A DNA stretch of 34,460 nt from Bacteroidota bacterium (lineage in GTDB: Bacteria > Bacteroidota > Ignavibacteria > Ignavibacteriales > Melioribacteraceae), in the NCBI GenBank assembly GCA_018829545.1, contig JAHJTX010000156.1, positions 1-34,460 on the forward strand, written 5' to 3'. Shown piece after piece: positions 1 through 8,095 of the stretch. The notes under the pieces are model-generated. The model was not told where the DNA came from and did not search any database. It saw nothing but the letters and a program-made list of their open reading frames with translations. Both the position numbers and the translations under genes were made by a program. Each line of letters opens with the position of its first letter. Position 1 is the stretch's first letter.

Positions 1-1
1 G

Positions 2-1078
2 CTTGTGATTAAGCTTTTATTTGTCAGCACAAATCCCGTTGGCTCCGACGATTATTACAGATATTTGTGGGATGGCAAAGTTCAAACAAACGGAACTAAT
101 CCATTTCAATTTGCACCAAATGACTCTGAGCTGACTCATTTGTCATCCGATATTCTCCCAGCAAAAGTAAGTTATCCGAACATTAAAACAATTTATTTCC
201 CGGTTGCACAAACCGTCTTCTCATTAAGCTATTGGCTTTCGGAAGAGTCTGTAGTTGGATTAAAAATTTACTTAATGGCAGCAGATTTATTAATTCTGAT
301 TTGCCTATTCTTTCTCTTCAAGCAATTTAAAATAGATAATAAGTTTGCTTTGATTTATTTGACTCTTCCGCTAATCTATTTCCAATTTTATATTGATGCA
401 CATATTGATTTATTTGGGGCGGCATTAATGCTTGCATCACTTACGCTATATTTTTATAACAAGAAATTATTGAGCTACATAATATTAGGTTTGTCAATTT
501 CTGTTAAACCCACAGGACTAATTTTAATTCCGTTTTATTTTCAAAATGAAGTAATGCTCAAGAAAAAATTATTTGCGGGAGCTGTCCCGCTCATAGTTTT
601 TACAATAACTTTTTTGCCTTATGTTTTCACCGCCACCCCATTGGATACTCTCATTTTGTATTCTTCTAAGTGGACGTTTAATGGAATGATTTATAATGCT
701 GTAAATCTTTTTTTTAATGGAACAACATCAATTCGAATTGCATGTGGAATACTTTTTCTATTAGCCATATTTGTAATATACATTCTCAAGATCAGGTTGG
801 AAGCCAAAATATATCTGGCGCTGTTTTTACTGCTGATATTTTCCCCGATTGTTCATCCTTGGTATTTAATTTGGTTTGCCGTTCTGCTGCCAATTTCAAG
901 AAGAGTTTCGGGAATTTACTTTGTTGCAGCGGCGAGTCTAACCTTTGCTACAGTTGCACAATTTCAGCAAACAGGAATTTGGAATGAGAATCCAATTGTT
1001 TTAATAATAGAATATCTTCCCTTGACCGCAATTTTTGTATATGAATTGTGGAAGAATAAATTTGAATTGCAGCTTTAA
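2..1078 (+). CDS. Polytopic GT-C type mannosyltransferase-like protein, 5' end cut by window edge
   Basis: The frame is open from the first complete codon. A GTG at position 5 could serve as a start, but it lacks a visible ribosome binding site and the protein lacks the usual first membrane segment, so I read this as 5'-truncated. The N-terminal part carries D-D-Y-Y-R-Y-L-W-D-G-K-V-Q followed by N-P-F, a signature seen in the DUF2029/GT87 and MptB-like polyprenol-phosphate-mannose-dependent transferases. Many hydrophobic segments follow, with a late H-P-W-Y loop typical of GT-C enzymes. The family transfers a sugar from a polyprenyl-phosphate donor at the membrane. It converges on the minus-strand GT2 gene, five bases apart; that GT2 is a dolichyl-phosphate sugar synthase type, so the two could act as donor maker and donor user. 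Exact sugar and acceptor cannot be read. Confidence 0.7.
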   Translation, partial: LVIKLLFVSTNPVGSDDYYRYLWDGKVQTNGTNPFQFAPNDSELTHLSSDILPAKVSYPNIKTIYFPVAQTVFSLSYWLSEESVVGLKIYLMAADLLILICLFFLFKQFKIDNKFALIYLTLPLIYFQFYIDAHIDLFGAALMLASLTLYFYNKKLLSYIILGLSISVKPTGLILIPFYFQNEVMLKKKLFAGAVPLIVFTITFLPYVFTATPLDTLILYSSKWTFNGMIYNAVNLFFNGTTSIRIACGILFLLAIFVIYILKIRLEAKIYLALFLLLIFSPIVHPWYLIWFAVLLPISRRVSGIYFVAAASLTFATVAQFQQTGIWNENPIVLIIEYLPLTAIFVYELWKNKFELQL

Positions 1079-1082
1079 CAAA

Positions 1083-1778
1083 TTATTTTTTGAACAAACT
1101 TGCAATGATTAAATACAAAATTTTAACAGAGGCTTTAACTGTCCCGCTAATTGTTCCGGTAACCTTTGATACGCCAATTCGCTTTCTGTAGCTGACAGGA
1201 ACCTCGGTACACTTAAGTTTGCTCTTTGCTGCTTTAATCTGCATCTCAACCGTCCACCCGAAATTTCTATCAATCATATTCAGATTGACTAATGATTCGT
1301 ATTTGATTGCGCGAAATGGTCCAAGGTCTGTGAATTTATAGTTCCAAAAAAGTTTGATCAAAAAAGTTGAAAGCCAATTGCCGAATTGTGCTTGAGGTAG
1401 CATTGCACCTTTTTCTCGATTACCGATCATTCGTGAACCTATAACTAGGTCATAGTCTTCTTTGATAATGGGCTCTACGAGGGAAGTCATTTCACCAGGA
1501 AAGTCGCTGTAGTCGCCGTCCAAAAAAGCAATAATAGAAAAATCTTTATTTTGAATATACTCCATCGCCTTTATGCAAGCTGCACCGTAACCTTTTTCGT
1601 TTTCTTTTAGAACTGTTGCCCCTGCTGCGCGCGCGACTATTTCTGTATCATCTGTCGAACAGTTATTTACAACGATTATTTCATCGACAAACGCTGGAAT
1701 GTCCGCGATAACTTTTGCTATTGACTTCTCTTCGTTGAAAGCGGGAATAATAACCGCGATTGTATTTTCGCTAATCAT
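1083..1778 (-). CDS. GT2 glycosyltransferase, polyprenyl-phosphate sugar synthase (DPM1/DPG-like)
   Basis: GT-A fold family 2 glycosyltransferase of about 231 residues. The start V-I-I-P-A-F-N-E-E, then V-V-N-N-C-S-T-D-D-T (about 36-45), and D-G-D-Y-S-D-F-P (87-94) are the donor-binding and metal-binding motifs of dolichyl-phosphate glucosyl/mannosyltransferase relatives. The hydrophobic C-terminal tail (about 20 residues) may touch the membrane. I chose the ATG at 1778 because it overlaps the arsS stop codon as ATGA, which suggests translational coupling; a TTG at 1799 would add seven residues. It is the last gene of the arsenosugar block. In this setting it may add a sugar to a lipid carrier or to the arsenosugar; that assignment is inference, and an unrelated lipid-sugar role is possible. 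Confidence 0.82.
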   Translation of the reverse strand: MISENTIAVIIPAFNEEKSIAKVIADIPAFVDEIIVVNNCSTDDTEIVARAAGATVLKENEKGYGAACIKAMEYIQNKDFSIIAFLDGDYSDFPGEMTSLVEPIIKEDYDLVIGSRMIGNREKGAMLPQAQFGNWLSTFLIKLFWNYKFTDLGPFRAIKYESLVNLNMIDRNFGWTVEMQIKAAKSKLKCTEVPVSYRKRIGVSKVTGTISGTVKASVKILYLIIASLFKK

Positions 1779-2782
1779 TCGGAAATTGCTCCGCCGCAAC
1801 TACTTCCCGATCCGGCAGTACAGCCAAAACAGTGAGAATCAAAAATAATTTGTCTGCCTGCAAGTTTCTGATAATCGAAATTAAAAACAGTCATGGGTTT
1901 TCCATTTAGCACCTGCAGCCCAAGCATTTGATTGAAGTCACAGTCGTATATTTTCCCATCGTAGGAAACACTTAATAAAGAACGGCACATAACGCCTTTT
2001 GCGGCAGAAGGATTAAAAGCGTTGACCAGTTTTTCCATGTACTCTTCGTAAGCGCCAAGCCGTTCTAGTTGATTCTTGAATCGGTGAATTGGCATGTTTG
2101 TGATTGTATATAGATTGTTGAAGCGTATATCAAACTTCTCGAATAGTTCTTTTTTGAAATCCATCTCAAGTGATTCTTGAGCGGCAGGCAAATATGCGCC
2201 TACAGGATTATAAACCAGATTTAGCGTAAGCCCGGTATTATCGATTCCATAACCGGCATGGTTAAGCAATTTTAAAGATTCAACACTTTTTACGAACACG
2301 CCCTTACCGCGCTGCTTGTCAGTAAAATATTCTTGATAATATGGTAATGAGGAAATTACTTCAACAGAGTTGTCTGCATAAAATTGAGGTAAATACTTTT
2401 TGGATTCATTAGTCGTTGGATCGCCGTCAATTGTAACGGTAAGATTGTGACGAACCATTACATGCTTCAGAAGTTTTTTTGCCTCAATTACAATGTAATC
2501 AAAATGCGGATTCAACTCCGGCGCACCGCCAGTAAGATCGAGATTCTTTATTTGAGGATTGTCTGACAATATTTCTAAACATTTGTCAATTGTTTCCTTG
2601 CTCATCTGCTCTGTGCGTATGGGCGAAGAATCTACGTGACAGTGCAAGCAAGCTTGATTGCACTTCAAAGTAATATTGACTTGCAATGTTTCGATTGCAA
2701 GTGGAGGAAGCTCAAGATTAATTCTCTCCAGCTTTTTATTAAAACAAAATTTATTTTGGATTGCTAATCCGTTTTGTCTCAT
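1775..2782 (-). CDS. arsS: Arsenosugar biosynthesis radical SAM protein ArsS
   Basis: Radical SAM enzyme of about 335 residues. Numbered from the ATG at 2782, the cluster motif C-x3-C-x2-C lies at C41, C45 and C48 (C-N-Q-A-C-L-H-C), followed by the T-G-G-A-P-E-L S-adenosylmethionine motif near residue 84. The C-terminus has the ArsS hallmark C-F-G-C-T-A-G-S-G-S-S-C-G-G, plus C-x-S/C-D-C residues before it, giving extra cysteines for a second cluster or for substrate arsenic binding. ArsS is known to join a 5'-deoxyadenosyl group to dimethylated trivalent arsenic, giving the precursor of oxo-arsenosugars. The ATG at 2782 has GGA six bases upstream; a TTG at 2800 has none. It lies 33 bases after the AhpD-like gene and overlaps the next GT2 by four bases. 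All last-motif positions are Cys, so this is not the selenoprotein form. Confidence 0.9.
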   Translation of the reverse strand: MRQNGLAIQNKFCFNKKLERINLELPPLAIETLQVNITLKCNQACLHCHVDSSPIRTEQMSKETIDKCLEILSDNPQIKNLDLTGGAPELNPHFDYIVIEAKKLLKHVMVRHNLTVTIDGDPTTNESKKYLPQFYADNSVEVISSLPYYQEYFTDKQRGKGVFVKSVESLKLLNHAGYGIDNTGLTLNLVYNPVGAYLPAAQESLEMDFKKELFEKFDIRFNNLYTITNMPIHRFKNQLERLGAYEEYMEKLVNAFNPSAAKGVMCRSLLSVSYDGKIYDCDFNQMLGLQVLNGKPMTVFNFDYQKLAGRQIIFDSHCFGCTAGSGSSCGGAISE

Positions 2783-2815
2783 ATAATTTCCAAAATCCAA
2801 GTAATGAATATTAAT

Positions 2816-3148
2816 TTAAGCGCCCGATTTTTCCAGTATGTTTAACATTTGAACTCCGTGAACAAGATTCATTCCGGCTGCCATCGCCGCAGCAACGTGA
2901 ATCGCTTCAGTCATCTGATCAGGATTTGAACCTGCTTCTAAAGATGCCGTGGTATAAGCATCGATACAATATGGACATTGCTTAAAATGAGAGATTGCAA
3001 GAGCAATCAACGCTTTTTCTCTTTTTGATAAAGCGCCATCAGTTCCGGTAGCGTCATTATAGTAACTGAAAAATTTTTCCATTAATTCCGGCTTAAATTT
3101 ACCTACTTCGGCGAAGCGCCCAAGGTCTTTTGATTCGTAGTAATTCAT
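2816..3148 (-). CDS. AhpD/carboxymuconolactone decarboxylase-like protein, arsenosugar-associated
   Basis: All-helical AhpD-like protein of 110 residues. The active-site signature C-P-Y-C-I-D-A-Y is present around residues 58-65, giving the redox CxxC pair, with the family's downstream alanine-rich helix and a final H-G-V-Q. In the arsenosugar clusters I know from family definitions, a small peroxidase-like protein of this kind sits beside ArsS. The likely role is thiol-disulfide or peroxide chemistry that keeps the arsenic substrate trivalent, but this is inference. The ATG has a strong GGAGAG ribosome binding site and overlaps the DUF547 stop as ATGA, so it is probably translated by coupling. 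It is cytoplasmic, with no signal peptide. Confidence 0.85.
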   Translation of the reverse strand: MNYYESKDLGRFAEVGKFKPELMEKFFSYYNDATGTDGALSKREKALIALAISHFKQCPYCIDAYTTASLEAGSNPDQMTEAIHVAAAMAAGMNLVHGVQMLNILEKSGA

Positions 3149-3915
3149 TTTCTCTCCAATTCTATTTTGTTAAGATTCCAATTGTAATCCTTATATGAAA
3201 TATCCCAATTAGTTATGTTATTTAAAACGTCATCAGCAATGTTTTTTGGCAAATAATTTGAAATGAATTTCAATACTTGTTCGTCTGATGAGCCAAAGTC
3301 TTCCGCAAACCAATCAAATATTTTTGATAGGTGTGCTGTTCTGTTTTTTAAATCGAAATAATTGCGCAAGTGATCGCTTAAGAATATTTTTGTTTGATCT
3401 TCTAATTGCTTTTCCAATTTAGCCTCTTCATAAGCCTCATTGAGAAGTATCGGACAGCTAATGGACGCGCAGACGATAGCAAAATGGATTCTCGGCTCAC
3501 CTAACTTTCTTAGTATTTTGTGCTCAATATCGTTGAGCGAATATTTCTTTTTATTTACGGTTATAAACTCTTTGTCCCAAACGGTTTTTCCGATTAAGTA
3601 TCCAATAATTTTCCCTCCGGTGTGAAGCTCAGTAATGCTATTAATAGGATAGTTATCAGCGACAACTTTAAGCGTAAAGGCGTTATAAGTATTGATCCAA
3701 AATGCAAGAGATTTCTCATGCGTCATTTTTTCCGGATATGAATTTGTGAGCCGCAATAAATAATCATCGAGTCTTTTATCAACTCGAAGATTGTTATAAT
3801 CAACTAATCCATCTTTCACATGCTGTTTTAAAATATCTGTGAACAACTCATGGTTTTGTGAAAAACTATTGCCCGTAATAATTATTGCAATTGCAATGGA
3901 GAGCAGTGTGCGCAT
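3145..3915 (-). CDS. DUF547 secreted protein in arsenosugar cluster
   Basis: A 256-residue protein with an N-terminal signal peptide (R-T-L-L then a hydrophobic run, cleavage near N-S-F-S-Q). The body has DUF547 features: L-A-F-W-I-N-T-Y-N-A-F (about 84-94), then I-H-F-A-I-V-C-A-S-I-S-C-P (about 143-155) with two cysteines, and W-F-A-E-D-F-G. DUF547 has a papain-like/transglutaminase-like architecture in part of the family, and the Cys and His seen here could be catalytic, but the biochemical function is unknown. The start lies 34 bases inside the end of the upstream glycosyltransferase gene, and the stop overlaps the next start, so it is embedded in the operon. It places at least one step or a binding function in the periplasm. 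Confidence 0.82.
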   Translation of the reverse strand: MRTLLSIAIAIIITGNSFSQNHELFTDILKQHVKDGLVDYNNLRVDKRLDDYLLRLTNSYPEKMTHEKSLAFWINTYNAFTLKVVADNYPINSITELHTGGKIIGYLIGKTVWDKEFITVNKKKYSLNDIEHKILRKLGEPRIHFAIVCASISCPILLNEAYEEAKLEKQLEDQTKIFLSDHLRNYFDLKNRTAHLSKIFDWFAEDFGSSDEQVLKFISNYLPKNIADDVLNNITNWDISYKDYNWNLNKIELERK

Positions 3916-5273
3916 CCCGTTTTAATCCTTCCTTTTGTCAAATTATAGATTAGCTCAATTTCAGATTTCGAACTTGTTTTTCTGCTTTCACCAAGCCATC
4001 GAACCAAATCGTTTTCGGTGTCGATATCCTGCAGTTCTTCAAGCAATTCAAAAGTTAAGCGCATCGAATTAATTTTATCTAATGTTTCAGTCATAACTGT
4101 TTTTGTGCTGAATTGAATATCATCGAAAAGCTCTGGAGTATACTTTTTCATGCCAAGCAAATAATAACCGCCGTCCTTTGCCGGACCTATTACAATATCC
4201 TTTTGATCCAAAGCACTTACAGCTTTAGTAATTATCTCAGCAGATAAATCGGGAATATCCGTTCCAAAAATAATGGCTTTCTCGGCGCCGTTACTAAAAA
4301 CTTTCTGAAAAGCATTCTGCATTTTTTCGCCAAGAGAAATGCCTTCCTGCAGAGCATAGAAAAACTTGCTTCCCAGCCAGCTCATTATCTGTTCCTTTTC
4401 ACTCAGCTTGGAATAGAAAATATACTTATTTGACCTCCGAATGGACTTTATTTCTTCGGTAATTTTCTTTGCGATAATTTTATAAAATTCTGTTGCATAC
4501 TTCTGTCCAATAGAAAAAGCCAATCTTGTTTTCACTTTTCCTTCAACAGGATATCTTGCAAAAACCATTATTGAAGCTCTGTTTGATTTTCCCTTTCGGC
4601 GATAATATAAGTTACTGAATATAAAATTTCTAAAGCCAAGTAAAAACTTGACCATTAAAAATCCATAGAATAGTTGCTGCCGAATTACACCAAACTTTGC
4701 AAACGCTCGCGCTGAGGAAATAACTTCTGCATTCAGGACGGCAACTTTGCTTTTCCTTGAAGCTCTTCTTAGAAGATCCACATCTTCGAAAATAGACCAA
4801 TCCGGGAATCCGCCTATTTGATGGAAAAAATCTTTTCTCACAGAAATACACATATCACCGAACCACGAAAATATTGAATCATATTTTGAAAAGAATTTGT
4901 ACTTGTTCAACAACCAATGGTCAATATCAAAACATAGTTTGAATCGGCATATCTTATTGCGATCACTATCAAAATAATTGCCGAGCAATTCAGCGGCGTT
5001 TGTTGGCAGGAAAGTGTCCGCGTGCAGAAAGCAAAGAATATTTCCATGCGAATAATTTGCTCCAATATTCATCTGAATGCCGCGTCCACGCTCTGATCTT
5101 AAGAGGATAACTTTTTCATCTATGGCAATATTTGCAGTTCCGTCAGCGCTTCCGCTGTCAACAACAATAATCTCTGAGGCCGGAAATAAATCTTTTAAAA
5201 TCTTTATGTTTTCTCGAAGAAAAAATTCTTCGTTTAAGATTGGGATAATAAATGAATATGTGAGTGTGTTCAT
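3882..5273 (-). CDS. Fused arsenosugar glycosyltransferases: GT2 (TIGR04283-like) plus CofC/DUF2064-like (TIGR04282-like)
   Basis: A two-domain protein of about 463 residues. Residues 5-220 are a GT-A glycosyltransferase: I-I-P-I-L-N-E-E, V-V-D-S-G-S-A-D-G-T (37-46), R-G-R-G-I-Q-M-N-I-G (62-71) and F-L-H-A-D-T (82-87), as in the MftF-like family of arsenosugar loci. Residues 232-440 are a nucleotidyltransferase-like DUF2064 domain: F-A-R-Y-P-V-E-G-K-V-K-T-R-L (238-251), F-G-T-D-I-P-D-L and G-P-A-K-D-G-G-Y-Y-L-L-G. These are usually separate neighbouring genes; here they are one frame with a short basic linker at 224-232. The ATG at 5273 directly follows an in-frame TTG; no strong ribosome binding site is seen. 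It is the first gene of the arsS block and overlaps DUF547 by 34 bases. The likely job is to make and attach the sugar part of the arsenosugar. Confidence 0.87.
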   Translation of the reverse strand: MNTLTYSFIIPILNEEFFLRENIKILKDLFPASEIIVVDSGSADGTANIAIDEKVILLRSERGRGIQMNIGANYSHGNILCFLHADTFLPTNAAELLGNYFDSDRNKICRFKLCFDIDHWLLNKYKFFSKYDSIFSWFGDMCISVRKDFFHQIGGFPDWSIFEDVDLLRRASRKSKVAVLNAEVISSARAFAKFGVIRQQLFYGFLMVKFLLGFRNFIFSNLYYRRKGKSNRASIMVFARYPVEGKVKTRLAFSIGQKYATEFYKIIAKKITEEIKSIRRSNKYIFYSKLSEKEQIMSWLGSKFFYALQEGISLGEKMQNAFQKVFSNGAEKAIIFGTDIPDLSAEIITKAVSALDQKDIVIGPAKDGGYYLLGMKKYTPELFDDIQFSTKTVMTETLDKINSMRLTFELLEELQDIDTENDLVRWLGESRKTSSKSEIELIYNLTKGRIKTGCAHCSPLQLQ

Positions 5274-5451
5274 CAATTAACAGCAAGCATTTGTTTTTAT
5301 ATTGCGCGAACCCTTTAACGTGCTGCAATAATAATTCGGTACTTCTGTCAGTATTCTAATAGATGAATCCATTCGCAAAAATTCTCCATATAATTTATGT
5401 GGTAGAAAAATAACACGAATAAGTATAACTATTTGTCACGAACCCGACAAA

Positions 5452-5649
5452 CCTAGTTCAATTATGCCGATAAGAGGAATAAGGAAAGTAAACCAAATTA
5501 TGTAAATAATATTTGTAAGAAAAATAAGTTCCATAATTGAGGTAACGATTGTAATGTTAATAAGCTTAATAAGAAATATAAGTTTTGTAAGAGAGATAAG
5601 ATCCTTAACGAAACTAAGCTCCATTAAGAAGCTTAGTTCTGTTTGTAAA
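5452..5649. repeat. Degenerate 18-bp tandem repeat array, about 11 units
   Basis: From 5452 to 5649 the sequence falls into eleven consecutive 18-base units, each roughly (A/C/G)TA-AGT-TCC-NTA-AGA-AAN on the + strand. The copies are diverged but in register without indels. Because 18 is a multiple of three, both strands show hexapeptide-like patterns (for example L-I-F-L-I-K on the minus strand), which creates spurious open frames here. The array separates the redox gene block from the arsenosugar block and runs into the last few codons and stop (5633-5635) of the FAD/polyferredoxin gene. The flank 5274-5451 holds nothing I recognise apart from an AT-rich promoter-like stretch. Confidence 0.7.
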
Positions 5650-8071
5650 AAATATTATAGGGATCAGATTTGGGCAAGCTTCCGAATGATAAAACTTGAG
5701 TGGGACAATCAACAACACATGCCGAACATCTTACGCACTCAACATCATTCATTGGAATTCCTTTGTTGGCATAATTCATAACGTCAATTCCCATGTGACA
5801 AACTTTTGTGCAAATATTGCACGAAATACATTTCTTCTTTTCAGCAAATATTCTGTAGCGAGAAAAGCGATTAACTATGTGCATCCATGCAGCCAGCGGG
5901 CATCCAAAACGGCACCAGACTCTTCCGCTTAAAAAGAAATATACCCCAACCCCAAGAACGCCCGCAAAAATTACGTCAATTCCTATGTAATAAAATATGT
6001 GCAAAAAATCAGCCGCGTAAAACATTTTTTCATTTATCAATGGAATATTGAAATTATATAAAACACTAAGCAGCTTGAATCCTGTAACAATGAAAGCGAA
6101 GAGTAAAATCCATTGCCCAAGATTCTCCCATCTTTTTGCCTTTTCACCGTGTAATGCAAGTGTGCGGTACTCGTCTCCCAGGGTTTCTGCAAGCGCACCG
6201 CAAGAACAAATCCAACCGCAATAAGCGCCCTTTCCCCAGAGGTAAACTATATAAGGGATGAACACAAAAGTCTGCACAAAACTGAATATCAACCAGAACG
6301 CAGTGACATTTGAACTATAGAGATTGCTCAAAAATAGTGGCCACGCAAGTATAAATCCGTAAGATCGCCAATAACTTTCCATCGGAAAAACTTGTGTGAA
6401 AATAAATCCATCGCTGGAGCCAAGAGCGCCAATCTTTCCTAAATATGGAAAAATAAATTCCGGCAGAATAAAAAGTGGAAGCGCTTGAATTAAAATCAAA
6501 GTCCAAGTCTGAAGCTTAATATATCGAGTTGGTTTCATTTTCATTCTTCTTAGTCCAAAGAGAAGAATAGTGAGGGAATAAAACCCGGTGTACCAAAAAG
6601 ATTGTGATTTGCCGAGCAGCTCAATTCCAAAATATCTTCCGCCAAAGAAAGTAACAGAAAAGAAAATCCCAACGGTAATAAAATAGAAATACTTAAATGT
6701 GTGCCAGTCAAATTTTAGTTTTGGTAAATAATCTTTCATGAATTTGTAAAACAGGTAAACACCGAGTAGAATTAATCCTACAAAAGAGATATAGGCAACC
6801 AAAGCATTAAAGTATTTTGTAAAACTCCAAACTATGATTGAATCAGAAAATATTGTGCTGACGATTATAACCGGAAGGGAAATAAATTTGCTCCAAAACT
6901 GAGTCTCGGTTAAATTAGAAACAACTTCCGACCAGGTATTAACATCACCGAAAAAATGTTTATACAAATCAGCGCTGCTTTTTCCAAAATACAGAACGCC
7001 GGCAAAAAGCAACAGCAAAACAAACTGAAGTTTTGCAATAATTGATAGCTCTCCTTCTATCTGAATTTTTGATCTCTTAAAAAAATCAAGCGGAAGCTCG
7101 GTGCCAATCATTGTAAAAATCATTGAGTTCGCTAATTCTAAATCGTCTTTATTTTGCTCAATCACTACTGTGTTCTCGGTAATTTTCCTTACTTGAGATT
7201 CCATTATAAGCGTTATTTTCCCATTGGCAGCAAGTTTATCTAGCCTTTCAATATTGCCATGCTTAGGACGCGAGAACGAAGATTTGCGATATGAAATGCT
7301 AACAGATTTTGCGTAATCGGAAACAGCTATTGCCGCTTCCAATGCAGAGTCTCCTCCGCCAACAATTAAAACATCGTGTCCAGTAGCGTCTGCGGGATCG
7401 AACAATCTATTAAATACTTTTGGAAGACTTTCTCCGTCAACGTTTAGCATTCTTGAATTTCCAGATTTACCAATTGCCAGCACAACACGCAGAGTTTTAA
7501 ATATTCCCTTATTTGTTACAAGCTCAAAATGATCGCCAATCTTTTTAATTGTTTCTACCGTCACACCTTCCTCAATAGGAAGGTCTTTGTCTTTTATTTG
7601 ATCGTAAAGTTCTTGAAGCAAAGATTCTTTGGTGCCTTCATTGATAAGCAGCTCCGCCTCTTGTTTATAATCAACAGGCTCTGCAAAAATGGGCTTGCCT
7701 TTAGGGAAGTTTGCAATTGTGTTATAACGCTGCGAGGATTCAAGAATTTTAAAATTAATCTGATTTCTTCGAGCTTCTAATCCGGCAGATATTCCAGCGG
7801 GGCCGGCTCCGATAATAACAACATTATAAATATCAGAATTCTTAACAGACAATTTTACTTTTTTATAATCATCCGAGTTAAGAATATGCTGAATTACTTT
7901 TTTCCCGCTCTCAGCAGCAAGTTTTAGCAAGGGAATTCCTGTAAGATCGCCGGCGACAAAAACACCCTTTACAGTGGTCTCGCCGTTTTCATCAATTTTA
8001 GAATATCTCTCAACCTCTCCGGTTGGAACATCTTTTTGAAGCCAGTTAAAATATTTATTTATAATATTCAT
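5633..8071 (-). CDS. FAD/NAD(P) oxidoreductase fused to membrane domain and NapH/NosR-type 2x[4Fe-4S] polyferredoxin
   Basis: An 812-residue fusion. Residues 34-64 contain V-F-V-A-G-D-L-T-G-I-P-L-L-K, the FAD-binding segment that normally closes a thioredoxin-reductase-like fold. A YpdA/TrxR-like domain follows, with G-A-G-P-A-G (88-93) and the NAD(P) motif V-G-G-G-D-S-A-L-E-A-A (237-247), but no C-x2-C disulfide. Residues 345-700 hold many hydrophobic segments, including the G-W-I-C-S-C-G-A and C-R-F-G-C-P-L-A-A-W signatures of NosR/NapH/CcoG membrane ferredoxins. The end carries two clusters, C-I-S-C-N-I-C-T-K-V-C and C-V-R-C-S-A-C-V-V-D-C-P. It should pass electrons between NAD(P)H, flavin, iron-sulfur clusters and probably the membrane. 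It follows the Rieske-flavodoxin gene by 24 bases. The partner and direction of electron flow are unknown. Confidence 0.85.
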   Translation of the reverse strand: MNIINKYFNWLQKDVPTGEVERYSKIDENGETTVKGVFVAGDLTGIPLLKLAAESGKKVIQHILNSDDYKKVKLSVKNSDIYNVVIIGAGPAGISAGLEARRNQINFKILESSQRYNTIANFPKGKPIFAEPVDYKQEAELLINEGTKESLLQELYDQIKDKDLPIEEGVTVETIKKIGDHFELVTNKGIFKTLRVVLAIGKSGNSRMLNVDGESLPKVFNRLFDPADATGHDVLIVGGGDSALEAAIAVSDYAKSVSISYRKSSFSRPKHGNIERLDKLAANGKITLIMESQVRKITENTVVIEQNKDDLELANSMIFTMIGTELPLDFFKRSKIQIEGELSIIAKLQFVLLLLFAGVLYFGKSSADLYKHFFGDVNTWSEVVSNLTETQFWSKFISLPVIIVSTIFSDSIIVWSFTKYFNALVAYISFVGLILLGVYLFYKFMKDYLPKLKFDWHTFKYFYFITVGIFFSVTFFGGRYFGIELLGKSQSFWYTGFYSLTILLFGLRRMKMKPTRYIKLQTWTLILIQALPLFILPEFIFPYLGKIGALGSSDGFIFTQVFPMESYWRSYGFILAWPLFLSNLYSSNVTAFWLIFSFVQTFVFIPYIVYLWGKGAYCGWICSCGALAETLGDEYRTLALHGEKAKRWENLGQWILLFAFIVTGFKLLSVLYNFNIPLINEKMFYAADFLHIFYYIGIDVIFAGVLGVGVYFFLSGRVWCRFGCPLAAWMHIVNRFSRYRIFAEKKKCISCNICTKVCHMGIDVMNYANKGIPMNDVECVRCSACVVDCPTQVLSFGSLPKSDPYNIFYKQN

Positions 8072-8095
8072 GTCATTGTTTGCTAATAGTTATAA

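Noticed and set aside
5436-5624. 62-residue minus-strand frame with hexapeptide-like repeats
   Set aside because: It is created by the 18-bp array; the same DNA also stays open on the + strand (5554-5781), and neither has a ribosome binding site.
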